Source: Deltaproteobacteria bacterium (GTDB taxonomy: Bacteria; Myxococcota_A; UBA9160; PR03). From it: a stretch of 64,000 bases of DNA. The stretch is from assembly GCA_035063765.1 (NCBI GenBank), contig JAPSFT010000016.1, forward strand, positions 43,385 through 107,384, given 5' to 3'. This document shows, in pieces, positions 32,349-41,800 of this stretch. Position 1 is the stretch's first letter. Every line of letters begins with the position of its first letter. The position numbers and the translations under genes are program-made. The notes beneath the pieces are model-generated. The model did no database searches. It saw only the letters and a program-made list of their open reading frames with translations, and was not told the DNA's origin.

Positions 32349-33079
32349 TGTGCGGCGTGTGCGGCTGCGGCGAGGCCGATCCGGCGCCGGTGCAGGTGGT
32401 CCCCGCCCACGATCACGGCGGCGCGCCGCGCCGGGTCGCCGTCGAGCGCTCGCTCCTCGCGCACAACGCGGCGGCCGCCGAGCGGCTGCGCCAGGAGCTG
32501 GCCGCGCAGGGGATCGACGTGATCGGGCTCGTGGGCGCGCCCGGCGCGGGCAAGACGGCGCTGCTCGAGGCGACCTTCCGGGCGCTCGGGCCGGAGGCCG
32601 CGGCGCGCGAGGCCGTCGTGGAGGGCGACTGCGCCACCGACCACGACGCGCGCCGGGTGGCGGCCCTCGGCGCGCGCGCGGCACAGGTCACGACCGGAGC
32701 GGCCTGCCACCTCGACGCGCACCTGGTCGGGCACGCGCTCGCCGCGCTCGACCTCCAAGGCGTGGCACGCGTGTGGATCGAGAACGTCGGCAACCTCGTC
32801 TGCCCGGCCGGCTTCCCGTGCGGCGAGCGCCGCCGGGTCGTGCTCGTCTCGACGCCCGAGGGCGACGACAAGCCCGCGAAGTACCCGGGCCTCTTCGCGA
32901 CGGCGGACCTGCTCGTGGTGACCAAGGCGGACCTGCTCCCGCACGTCGACTTCGACGTCGAGCGCTGCGCCGCCGCGGCGCGCCGGATCCAGCCCGGCAT
33001 CCGACATCTCGTCGTGTCGGCACGCACGGGCGCCGGCATCCCCGGGTGGCTGGCCTGGGTACGCGAGGGAGGAGCCTGA
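32348..33079 (+). CDS. hypB: Hydrogenase nickel incorporation GTPase
   Basis: HypB is a GTP-dependent metallochaperone that loads nickel with HypA (243 aa). The extreme N-terminus 'MCGVCGCGEADP' is a high-affinity metal site, followed by a short His-containing stretch. The P-loop is 'GLVGAPGAGKTALLEATF'; the G-domain metal site corresponds to 'EGDCATDHDARRV', with Cys and His; 'NVGNLVCPAGFPCGE' and 'TKADLLPHVDFD' follow. It overlaps hypA by one base (TGATG). Confidence 0.94.
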   Translation: MCGVCGCGEADPAPVQVVPAHDHGGAPRRVAVERSLLAHNAAAAERLRQELAAQGIDVIGLVGAPGAGKTALLEATFRALGPEAAAREAVVEGDCATDHDARRVAALGARAAQVTTGAACHLDAHLVGHALAALDLQGVARVWIENVGNLVCPAGFPCGERRRVVLVSTPEGDDKPAKYPGLFATADLLVVTKADLLPHVDFDVERCAAAARRIQPGIRHLVVSARTGAGIPGWLAWVREGGA

Positions 33080-33082
33080 GCG

Positions 33083-33325
33083 ATGTGCCTCGCCGTCCCG
33101 GGCCGGATCGAGAGCGTCTTCGAGGAGGCGGGCCTGCGGATGGCGCGCGTCGACTTCGGCGGCGTGCGCCAGCGCGTCTGCCTCGAGACCCTGCCCGGGG
33201 CCGCCGCGGGCGCCTGGGTGCTCGTGCACGCGGGCATGGCGCTCCAGACGCTCGACGCGGAGGCCGCCGCCGCGAGCCTGCGCCTGCTCGCCGAGGCCGC
33301 CCGCGCGGGGGAGGCGGGCTCGTGA
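33083..33325 (+). CDS. hypC: Hydrogenase assembly chaperone
   Basis: HypC (80 aa) binds the precursor large subunit and, with HypD, carries the Fe(CN)2CO group. It begins 'MCLAVPGRIESV', with the essential Cys2 and the 'AVPGR' family motif, and has the small beta-barrel pattern 'ARVDFGGVRQRVCLE...GAWVLVHAGMALQTLD'. It is 3 nt after hypB and overlaps hypD by 4 nt. Confidence 0.95.
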   Translation: MCLAVPGRIESVFEEAGLRMARVDFGGVRQRVCLETLPGAAAGAWVLVHAGMALQTLDAEAAAASLRLLAEAARAGEAGS

Positions 33326-34425
33326 GGCTCGTCGACGAGTACCGCGACCCGGCGCTCGCGCACGCGCTGGCCACGGCGGTCGTGCGCCGCGCCACGCGCC
33401 GCTGGACCGTGATGGAGGTGTGCGGCGGCCAGACCCACGCGATCGTCGAGCACGGCCTCGACCAGCTCGTGGCACCCGCCGTCGAGCTGCTCCACGGCCC
33501 GGGCTGCCCCGTCTGCGTGACGCCGCTCGAGACGCTCGACCGTGCCGCCTCGATCGCCGAGGAGGCCGGCGCCATCGTGTGCAGCTTCGGCGACATGCTC
33601 CGCGTGCCGGGCTCGCGCGGGGACCTCTTCGCCGCGCGCGCACGGGGGGGCGACGTGCGCGTCGTGGCGACCCCGCTCGACGCCGCCCGGCTCGCCGAGC
33701 GCATCGCGCCGCAGCCGGTGGTCTTCCTGGCGGTGGGCTTCGAGACCACGGCGCCCGCGGCGGCGGCCGCCGCGCGCTGGGCGCTCGCGCGGGGTCTCGC
33801 CAACTTCTTCCTGCTCGTCGCGCACGTGCGCGTGCCGCCCGCGCTCGAGGCGATCGCGGCGGCGCCCGACGCCCGCGTCCATGCCTTCCTCGCCGCCGGC
33901 CACGTGTGCACGGTGATGGGCACCGCCGAGTACGAGTCGATCGCCGCTCGCCATCGCGTGCCGATCGTGGCGACCGGCTTCGAGCCGGTCGACATCCTCG
34001 AGGGACTGGCCCTCGCCGTGGCCCAGCTCGAGGACGGCGCGGCGCGGGTCGAGAACCAGTACCGGCGCGCGGTGCGCCCGGAGGGCAACCCCGCGGCGCG
34101 CGCGCTCGTCGACGAGGTCTTCGCGGTCGCCGACCGGCCCTGGCGCGGGATCGGCCTGGTGCCGCGCGGCGGGCTCGTGCTGCGCGACCGCTACCGCGCG
34201 CTCGATGCCGAGCAGGCCTTCCCGGCGTGCGCGGCGCGGGAGCCGGCGCGCGAGCCCGAGGCCTGCCGCGCGGCCGACGTCCTGCGCGGCGCGCTGCGCC
34301 CCCCCGCGTGCCCCGCGTTCGGGCGCGGCTGCACGCCCGAGCATCCGCTCGGCGCGCCGATGGTCTCGCCCGAGGGCGCCTGTGCCGCCTACTTCCGCTG
34401 GCGCGGCGCGGAGGAGGCCCCGTGA
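33322..34425 (+). CDS. hypD: Hydrogenase Fe-cofactor assembly protein
   Basis: HypD (367 aa) is the iron-sulfur scaffold on which Fe(CN)2CO is built with HypC, HypE and HypF. Visible motifs are 'MEVCGGQTHAIVEHG', 'LLHGPGCPVCVTP', 'GFETTAPA' and the C-terminal cluster-binding 'CPAFGRGCTPEHPLGAPMVSPEGACAAYFRW'. The GTG start overlaps the hypC stop. The gap of 43 nt to hypE is the largest in the operon. Confidence 0.95.
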   Translation: MRLVDEYRDPALAHALATAVVRRATRRWTVMEVCGGQTHAIVEHGLDQLVAPAVELLHGPGCPVCVTPLETLDRAASIAEEAGAIVCSFGDMLRVPGSRGDLFAARARGGDVRVVATPLDAARLAERIAPQPVVFLAVGFETTAPAAAAAARWALARGLANFFLLVAHVRVPPALEAIAAAPDARVHAFLAAGHVCTVMGTAEYESIAARHRVPIVATGFEPVDILEGLALAVAQLEDGAARVENQYRRAVRPEGNPAARALVDEVFAVADRPWRGIGLVPRGGLVLRDRYRALDAEQAFPACAAREPAREPEACRAADVLRGALRPPACPAFGRGCTPEHPLGAPMVSPEGACAAYFRWRGAEEAP

Positions 34426-34468
34426 GTCCGCTCGAAGCATCGGGCGCGCGCGCCCTGGAGCATCCGCC

Positions 34469-35533
34469 ATGAACGACCGACCCGACCTCACCGGCCTGCT
34501 CGCGCCGAGCTGCCCGGCGCCGGCGGCCGAGACCGGGCGCGTGACGCTGCCGCACGGGGCCGGCGCCGGCGCGAGCGCGCGCCTGTTCGAGACCCTGCTC
34601 TGGCCGCGCCTCGCGAACGACCTGCTCGCCCCGCGCCACGACGGCGCGGTGCTCGGGGCGGCCGGCGGGCGGCTCGCCTTCACGACCGACGGCTTCGTCG
34701 TGTCGCCCCTCGTGTTCCCGGGCGGCGACATCGGCTCGCTCGCGGTGCACGGCACGCTCAACGATCTCGCGATGTGCGGCGCGCGCCCGCTCGCGCTCTC
34801 CTGCGCGCTGATCCTCGAGGAGGGGCTCCCGCTCGCGACGCTCGCGGGCGTCGTCGACTCGCTCGCCCGCGCGGCCGCCGATGCGGGCGTGCCGGTGGCG
34901 ACCGGCGACACCAAGGTCGTGGAGCGCGGCAAGGGCGACGGCCTGTTCGTCACGACCGCCGCGGTGGGCCTCGTGCCGGGCGCCCGCGAGCTCGGGCCCG
35001 GGCGGGTGCGCGAGGGCGACGCGGTGCTGGCCTCGGGGCCGATCGGCTGCCACGGCGCCGCCGTGCTCTCGGTCCGCGAGGGCCTCCACTTCGAGTCCGA
35101 GATCATGAGTGATTCCGCATGGATCGGGCCGATGGTCGAGGCCCTGCTCGAAGCCGTGCCCGGGACCCGCTGCCTGCGCGACCCCACCCGCGGCGGGCTC
35201 GGCGCGGTGCTCCACGAGATCGCGCGCGGCGCCGGCGCCGAGCTCGAGATCGACGAGGCCGCCGTGCCGGTGGACGCGCCGGTGCGCGCGGCCTGCGAGC
35301 TGCTCGGTCTCGACCCGCTCTTCCTGGCGAGCGAGGGCCGCTGCGTGGCCTTCGTCGCCGAGGCCGACGCCGAGCGCGCGCTCGCGGCGCTGCGCAGCCA
35401 CCCGCTCGGGCGCGGCGCGGCGCGCATCGGCCGCGTGCGCGCGGGCGCGCCGCGCGTGGTCGTGCGCACGCGCATGGGTGCCCGCCGGCTGCTCGTGCTG
35501 CCCGAAGGCGAGCCGCTGCCGCGGATCTGCTGA
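34469..35533 (+). CDS. hypE: Hydrogenase cyanide-ligand synthesis protein
   Basis: HypE (354 aa) is a PurM-like ATPase that dehydrates the thiocarboxamide on its C-terminal cysteine to the thiocyanate used for the CN ligands. Motifs: 'FTTDGFVVSPLVFPGGDIGSLAVHGTLNDL' split around residue 75, 'TGDTKVVERGKGDG', 'DPTRGGLGAVLHEIA', and the required C-terminal 'PRIC' ending in cysteine. It overlaps hypF by one base (TGATG). Confidence 0.96.
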   Translation: MNDRPDLTGLLAPSCPAPAAETGRVTLPHGAGAGASARLFETLLWPRLANDLLAPRHDGAVLGAAGGRLAFTTDGFVVSPLVFPGGDIGSLAVHGTLNDLAMCGARPLALSCALILEEGLPLATLAGVVDSLARAAADAGVPVATGDTKVVERGKGDGLFVTTAAVGLVPGARELGPGRVREGDAVLASGPIGCHGAAVLSVREGLHFESEIMSDSAWIGPMVEALLEAVPGTRCLRDPTRGGLGAVLHEIARGAGAELEIDEAAVPVDAPVRAACELLGLDPLFLASEGRCVAFVAEADAERALAALRSHPLGRGAARIGRVRAGAPRVVVRTRMGARRLLVLPEGEPLPRIC

Positions 35534-37905
35534 TGGCGCGCGTGCGCCGCGAGCTGCGCGTGCGCGGCGCGGTGCAGGGCGTGGGCTTCCGCCCCTGGGC
35601 CGCCCGGCGCGCGCGGGAGCTCGGGCTCGGCGGCGCCGCGCGCAACGGTGCCGACGGCTTCGCGGTCGCGATCGAGGGCAGCGAGGAGGCCGTCGATCGC
35701 TTCGTGGCCGCGCTCGCGAGCGCGCCGCCACCGGGCGCGCACATCGAGGCGATCGAGATGGCCGAGGTGGCCCCGCGCGGCGAGGTGGCGTTCGCGATCG
35801 TCGAGAGCCGGGCCGGCGCGCCCGCCGCCGCCCCGCGCGTACCGCTCGACGTCGCGATCTGCAGCGACTGCCTGCGCGAGCTCTTCGACCCGCGCGCGCG
35901 CCGCCATCGCTACGCCTTCACCCACTGCGCGAGCTGCGGGCCGCGCGCGGCGGTGCTCGCGGCGCTGCCCTGGGACCGCGAGCGCAGCGCGCTCGCGCCC
36001 TTCCCTCCCTGCGCCGACTGCCACGCCGAGTACCACGATCCGGCCGACCGCCGCCACCACGCGGAGTCGATCGCCTGCCCCGCCTGCGGCCCGCGGCTGT
36101 GCGCCTTCGAGCCGGGCGGCGGCGCGCTCGCGGGCGACGCGCTCGAGCACGCCGCCCGGGCGCTGCACGCGGGCGCCGTGGTCGCCCTCAAGGGCTACGG
36201 CGGCTACCACCTCGCCGTCGACGCGACCCGCGACGACGCCGTCCGCACCCTGCGCCGCCGCAAGGACCGCCCCGCCAAGCCCTTCGCCCTGCTCGCCCCC
36301 GACCTCGCCACCGCGGAGCGGATCGTCCGGCTCGGCGCCGCCGAGCGGGAGCTCCTCGCGGGCCCCGCGCGCGCGGTGGTCGTCGCGCCGCGCCGCCCGC
36401 GCGGGCCCCACGCGCTCGGCCTCGCGGAGGCGCTCGCACCCGGGATCGCCGACCTCGGCGTGCTGCTCCCGGTGGCGCCCGCGCACCACCTGCTCCTCTT
36501 CGCGCCGGGGACCACGCCCGAGCGGGACGCTCCGCGCTTTCCGGCGCTCGTGCTCACCTCGGCCAACCTCGGCGGCGAGCCGATCCTCCACCGCGACGAC
36601 GAGGCGCGCGCCCGGCTCGCCGGCCTCGCCGACCTCGTCGTCGGCCACGACCGCGCGGTGCTGCGGCCGAACGACGACCCGGTGTATCGCAGCGCCCCTG
36701 CGGGCCCGATCCCGATCCGCCTCTCGCGCGCGAGCGCACCGCTCGTGCTCGCGCTGCCGGGCGGGCTCCGAGCGCGCGAGCCGGTCGTCGCCCTGGGAGG
36801 CGAGCTCAAGTGCGCGCCCGCCCTCGCCTGCGGCGGCGAGCTGCTGCTCGGCGAGCACGTGGGGGACCTCGCGGGCGCCGCCGCCTTCGACGCGGCGCGC
36901 GACCGCGCAGCCGGCCTCGCGCGGCTCGCGGGCGTCGCGCCCGCCCTCGCCACCCACGACCTCCACCCCGACGGCGCGGGCGCGGCGCTCGCCGCACAGC
37001 TCGCTCCCCGCACCGCCTCCGTCCAGCACCACCACGCGCACGCGGCGGCCTGCCTGGTCGAGCACGGCCGGGCCGGGCCCGCCCTTGCGCTCGCGCTCGA
37101 CGGTCTCGGCTACGGGCTCGACGGCACGCTCTGGGGCGGCGAGCTCCTCGAGGTCGAGCTCGCGCGCTGCGAGCGGCTCGCCCACCTCGAGCCCGTCCCG
37201 CTCGCGGGCGGTGACGCCGCCGCGCGCGAGCCGTGGCGCATGGCCGCCGTCTGGCTGCGCCGCGCCTTCCCGGAAGGCGCCCCGCGCCTCCCCTGGCACG
37301 CGCGGCGCGACCCGGCCCGGCTCGCCGCGCTCGAGACGATCGCCGCGCGGGGGATCGCCAGCCCCCCCACCTCCTCGTGCGGGCGGCTCTTCGACGCGCT
37401 GGCCTCGCTCCTCGACCTGGTCGACGAGGCGAGCCACGAAGCCGAGGCCGCGCTCGCGCTCGAGTCCGCGGCCGAGGCGGCCGAGCCGGCCACCCTCCCG
37501 GGCGCGCTCGGCGCAGGCTCGCGATCCGGTGTCGCCCCGGGCGTGGTGATCGAGGTGGCCCCGCTCGTGCGCGCCCTCACGATCGCACGCGCCCGCGGCG
37601 CGGCGGTCCCCGGGCTGGCCGCGGCCTTCCACGAGGAGCTGGCCGCGACGCTGGCCGCGGCGGCGGCCGGCTGGGCGCGCGCGCGCCGCCTCACGGCGGT
37701 CGTGCTGACCGGCGGCTGCTTCCAGAACCGCCGGCTCCTCGAGGCCGTGCGCACGCGGCTCCTCGCGGCCGGGCTCGAGCCGCTCCTCCACCGCCGCCTC
37801 CCGCCCGGCGACGGCGGCCTCGCGGTCGGCCAGCTCGCGGTCGCGGTGGCGCGGGAGGCGGCCGGTGGCTCCGCCGCCGCTCAGCTCGGGAAGCGGCTCG
37901 AGTAG
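35533..37905 (+). CDS. hypF: Carbamoyltransferase for hydrogenase cyanide ligands
   Basis: HypF (790 aa) carbamoylates HypE using carbamoyl phosphate and ATP. Domains in order: acylphosphatase-like ('GAVQGVGFRPW', residues about 10-90), two zinc-finger units ('CSDCLRELFDPRARRHRYAFTHCASCGPR' split, and 'CADCHAEYHDPADRRHHAESIACPACGPR' split), YrdC-like ('KGYGGYHLAVDA', 'RRRKDRPAKPFALL'), and a Kae1-like carbamoyltransferase domain with 'HHHAHAAACLVEHG' and 'LTGGCFQNRRLLE'. Its last 25 nt overlap the convergent DHOD-like gene. It completes a full hyp set. Confidence 0.95.
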   Translation: MARVRRELRVRGAVQGVGFRPWAARRARELGLGGAARNGADGFAVAIEGSEEAVDRFVAALASAPPPGAHIEAIEMAEVAPRGEVAFAIVESRAGAPAAAPRVPLDVAICSDCLRELFDPRARRHRYAFTHCASCGPRAAVLAALPWDRERSALAPFPPCADCHAEYHDPADRRHHAESIACPACGPRLCAFEPGGGALAGDALEHAARALHAGAVVALKGYGGYHLAVDATRDDAVRTLRRRKDRPAKPFALLAPDLATAERIVRLGAAERELLAGPARAVVVAPRRPRGPHALGLAEALAPGIADLGVLLPVAPAHHLLLFAPGTTPERDAPRFPALVLTSANLGGEPILHRDDEARARLAGLADLVVGHDRAVLRPNDDPVYRSAPAGPIPIRLSRASAPLVLALPGGLRAREPVVALGGELKCAPALACGGELLLGEHVGDLAGAAAFDAARDRAAGLARLAGVAPALATHDLHPDGAGAALAAQLAPRTASVQHHHAHAAACLVEHGRAGPALALALDGLGYGLDGTLWGGELLEVELARCERLAHLEPVPLAGGDAAAREPWRMAAVWLRRAFPEGAPRLPWHARRDPARLAALETIAARGIASPPTSSCGRLFDALASLLDLVDEASHEAEAALALESAAEAAEPATLPGALGAGSRSGVAPGVVIEVAPLVRALTIARARGAAVPGLAAAFHEELAATLAAAAAGWARARRLTAVVLTGGCFQNRRLLEAVRTRLLAAGLEPLLHRRLPPGDGGLAVGQLAVAVAREAAGGSAAAQLGKRLE

Positions 37906-38888
37906 GAGCGGAGCGTGCGCAGGTAGTTGCCGCGCTCGTAGGCGGTGGGGTCGGCCACCGCGTGCCGGCTCATGCTCCCGCGGAGCTGGCGCACCGACTC
38001 GTAGTCGCGCTCGCCGAGCCATGCCAGCAGGCCGCGCTCGAGCTCGCGCAGGTGCCCGGGCCCGTGCAGGAGCAGGGCCGAGGCGAGCATCGCCACGTCC
38101 GCGCCGGCGAGCAGCACCTTCGCCACGTCCTCGACGCCGTGGACGCCGCTCGTGGCCGCGAGCGATGCCGCGAGCTGCCCGCGCAGGATCGCGATCCAGC
38201 GCAGCGGGAGGCGCAGCTCCTCGGAGCTCGAGAGCGAGAGCCGCGGGACGGGCTCGAGCGTCTCGAGGTCGAGGTCGGGCTGGTAGAAGCGGTTGAAGAG
38301 CACGAGGCCGCGCGCGCCGGCGGCGACCAGCTCGCGCGCCGCGTGGGCGAGGGCCGTGTAGTAGGGCCCGATCTTGACGGAGAGCGGGATGCGCACCGCC
38401 TCCGCCACCGTGCGCACGAGCTCCTGCTGGCGCGCCTCGACCGCCTGGGCGGTGAGCGCGGGGTCCGCCGCCACCAGGTAGAGGTTCAGCTCGATCGCGT
38501 CGGCGCCGGCCTGCTCGACCCGGCGCGCGTACTCGGTCCAGCCGCCGAGCGACACGCCGTTGAGGCTCGCGATCACGGGGACCCCGAGCACCTGCTTGGC
38601 CCGGGCCACCAGCTCGAGGTAGCGCTCCGGCCCGGTGTCGTAGTCCGCCAGCTCCGGGAAGTAGCTCGGCGCCTCCGCGAAGGCCTCGGCGCCCGTCTCG
38701 AGCAGGCGGTGGATCTCGAGCGCCTCGAACTCGATCTCCTCCTCGAAGAGCGAGGGCAGCACGACGGCCGACGCCCCGGCGTCCTCGAGGCGGCGCAGGT
38801 CGTCGAGGTCGCCCGTGAGCGGCGACGAGGAGGCGACCAGCGGCGTCCGCAGCGCCAGGCCCAGGTACTCCGTGCGCAGGTCGGCCAT
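37881..38888 (-). CDS. Dihydroorotate dehydrogenase-like flavoprotein
   Basis: This 335-aa TIM-barrel protein of the DHOD-like group often accompanies pyruvate:ferredoxin oxidoreductase. 'LGLALRTPLVASSSPLTGDLDDL', 'VPVIASLNGVSLGGWTEYARRVEQAGADAIELNLYL' (split) and 'PLSVKIGPYYT' carry the phosphate- and FMN-binding pattern. It lies 5 nt after nifJ. It probably binds FMN; whether it makes orotate or serves another redox step is unknown. The association suggests a role with low-potential ferredoxin. Confidence 0.88.
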   Translation of the reverse strand: MADLRTEYLGLALRTPLVASSSPLTGDLDDLRRLEDAGASAVVLPSLFEEEIEFEALEIHRLLETGAEAFAEAPSYFPELADYDTGPERYLELVARAKQVLGVPVIASLNGVSLGGWTEYARRVEQAGADAIELNLYLVAADPALTAQAVEARQQELVRTVAEAVRIPLSVKIGPYYTALAHAARELVAAGARGLVLFNRFYQPDLDLETLEPVPRLSLSSSEELRLPLRWIAILRGQLAASLAATSGVHGVEDVAKVLLAGADVAMLASALLLHGPGHLRELERGLLAWLGERDYESVRQLRGSMSRHAVADPTAYERGNYLRTLRSYSSRFPS

Positions 38889-38893
38889 CGCCT

Positions 38894-41800
38894 CTACTCC
38901 TCGTGCTCGTGCGGCAGGGTGCGCTCGACCCGGCTGAGCTGCTCGTAGAGCCGCCAGCGTTCGTCCGCGTCGGCCTGCGCGAGCGCCAGCAGGTGGCGCG
39001 CGCGCTGCGGGTCGCTGCGCTGGAGCACGGCGAAGCGCGCCTCGCCGGCGGCGAACTCCGCGATCGGCAGCGTCGGGGCGCGGCTGTCGAGCTGGAAGGG
39101 GCGCTGGTGGGGTCCGGGGCCCGGGTGGTAGCGGTAGAGCGGCCAGAAGCCGCTGCGCACGGCGTCGCGCTGGCGGCTCATCGAGCGGGTCATGTCGATG
39201 CCGTGCGCGATGCAGGTGCTGTAGGCGATCAGGAGCGAGGGGCCCGGCCAGGCCTCCGCTTCGAGGAAGGCCTTGACGCACTGGGCGTCGTCGGCGCCCA
39301 TCGCCACCTGGGCCACGTACACGTTGCCGTAGCTGCTCGCGAGCAGGCCCAGGTCCTTGCGGGCCACCGCGCGGCCTGCCGAGGCGAACTTCGCGACCGC
39401 CCCGCGCGGCGTGGCCTTCGAGGCCTGCCCGCCCGTGTTGGAGTAGACCTGGGTGTCGAGCACCAGCACGTTCACGTCACGGCCCGAGGCGAGCAGGTGG
39501 TCGAGCCCGCCGGTGCCGATGTCGTAGGCCCAGCCGTCGCCTCCCACCACCCACACGCTCTTGCGCACGAGATCGTCGGCGAGCGAGAGGAGCCTCTGCG
39601 CGGCCGCCGACTCCGGGCCCGCGATCCCGCCGAGCGCCACCCGCAGCGCCGCCACGCGCTCGCGCTGTGCCGCGATCGAGGCCTCGTCCGCCTGCCCGGC
39701 CGCCAGGATCCCGCGCGCCAGCTCCTCGCCGATGCGCGGGGCGAGCCGCGTGAGCAGCATGCGGGCCTCGTCGCGGTGTCGTTCGAGCGCGAGCAGCATG
39801 CCGAGGCCGAACTCCGCGTCGTCCTCGAAGAGCGAGTTCGCCCAGGCGGGCCCGCGGCCCGCGCGGTTCACCGTCCAGGGCGTCGTCGGGAGGTTCCCGC
39901 CGTAGATCGACGAGCAGCCGGTGGCGTTGGCCACCAGGATGCGGTCGCCGAAGAGCTGCGAGAGCAGCTTGAGGTACGGGGTCTCGCCGCAACCGGCGCA
40001 CGCGCCGGAGAACTCGAAGAGCGGCGGGAGGCACTGGCTGTGCTTCACCGTGGCCGCGGAGAAGCCGGCCGGATCGGGGTCGGAGAGGCCCAGGAAGAAC
40101 TCGAAGCGGGGCCGCTCGCGGTCGCGGTGCGCGGCGGCCGGTGCCATGCGGATCGCCTTGCGCTTGACCTCCGTCTTGCTGCGTGCCGGGCACACGTCCA
40201 CGCACACGCCGCAGCCGGTGCAGTCGTCCGGTGCCACCTGGATCGTGAGCAGCCGATCCGGGAGCTCGCGCGAGCGGAAGGGCTTCGAGGGGAAGCCCGG
40301 GGGCGCGCCCGCGAGCTCCGCCTCCGGGTACGCCTTCATGCGGATCGCGGCGTGCGGGCACACCAGCGCGCACTTGCCGCAGTCGATGCACAGCGCGGGG
40401 TCCCAGATCGGGATCTCCTGCGCGATCGCGCGCTTCTCGTAGCGGGCGCTCCCGGTCGGGAAGGTGCCGTCGGCGGGCAGCGCGCTCACGGGCAGCCGGT
40501 CGCCCTCTCCCGCGAGCAGGCGCGCCGTCACGCGCTGGAGGAAGGCGGGGGCCTCGGGGGGGACCAGGGGCGCGCGGCGACGCGTGGCGCTCGCCGCCGC
40601 GGGCACCGCCACCCGGCGCAGCGCGGCGAGCGAGCCGTCCACGGCCGCCAGGTTGCGCTCGACCACCGCCGGCCCGCGCTTCGCGTAGGCCCGGCGCACC
40701 GACTCGCGGATCGCCGCGATCGCCTGCTCGCGCGGCAGCACGCCGGCGAGCGCGAAGAAGCAGGGCTGCATCACGGTGTTGATGCGATTGGCCATGCCGA
40801 CCTCGCGCGCCACCCGGTGCGCGTCGATCACCCACAGCGAGAGCCGCTTGCGGAGGATCTCCTCCTGGACCTCCCGCAGCAGGTGCTCCCACACCGCCTC
40901 GGGGCCGTACGGGCTGTCGAGCAGGAGCGTCGCGCCGGGCGCCGCACACCCGAGCACGTCGACCCGCTCGAGCAGCCCGAACTGGTGGCAGGCCACGAAG
41001 TCGGCCTCGTCGATCCGGTAGGACGCTTCGATCGGGCGCGTCCCGAAGCGCAGGTGCGAGACGGTGATGGCACCCGACTTCTTGGAGTCGTAGACGAAGG
41101 TGCCCTGGGCGAAGAGGCCCGCCTGCTCGCCGAGGATGCGGACCGTGCTCTTGGTGGCGCCCACGGTGCCGTCGCTGCCGAGCCCGAAGAAGACCGCGCT
41201 CACACCCTGGTGCGGAACGCGGAAGTCGCTCGCGACCGGCAGGCTCCGGTGCGTCACGTCGTCCACGATCCCGAGCGTGAAGCCGTTGCGGGGTGCCTCT
41301 CGCGCGAGCTCGTCGAGGGCGGCCTTCGCCATCGCGGGCGTGAACTCCTTCGAGGCGAGCCCGTAACGGCCGCCGATCACGCGCGGCATCCGCGCGGCGC
41401 GGCCGCCGCCCTGCGCGCAGAGGGCCGCCACGACGTCCTGGTAGAGGGGCTCGCCCGGCGCGCCCGGCTCCTTGCTGCGGTCGAGGACGGCGAGCGCGCG
41501 CACGCTCGCCGGGAGCGCCGCGCACAGCGCGCGCCCGGGAAACGGGCGATAGAGGCGCACGACCAGCAGCCCCACCCGCTCGCCGCGCTCGCACAGGGCG
41601 GCAACCGCCTGGCGCGCCGCGCCGGCGCCCGAACCCATCAGGACGAGCACGCGCTCCGCATCCGGGGCGCCGGCGTAGTCCACGAGCCCATAGCGGCGGC
41701 CGGTCCGGGCGCCGAGCGCGTCCATCCTCCCCTGTACGATCTCCGGCAGCGCGTCGTAGAAGGGGTTCGCCGCCTCGCGGGCCTGGAAGAAGACGTCGGG

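Noticed and set aside
32413..38022. A 1869-aa minus-strand open frame under the hyp genes
   Set aside because: It is antisense to intact hypB-hypF, with Arg/Ala-rich composition and no domain; a GC-driven shadow.
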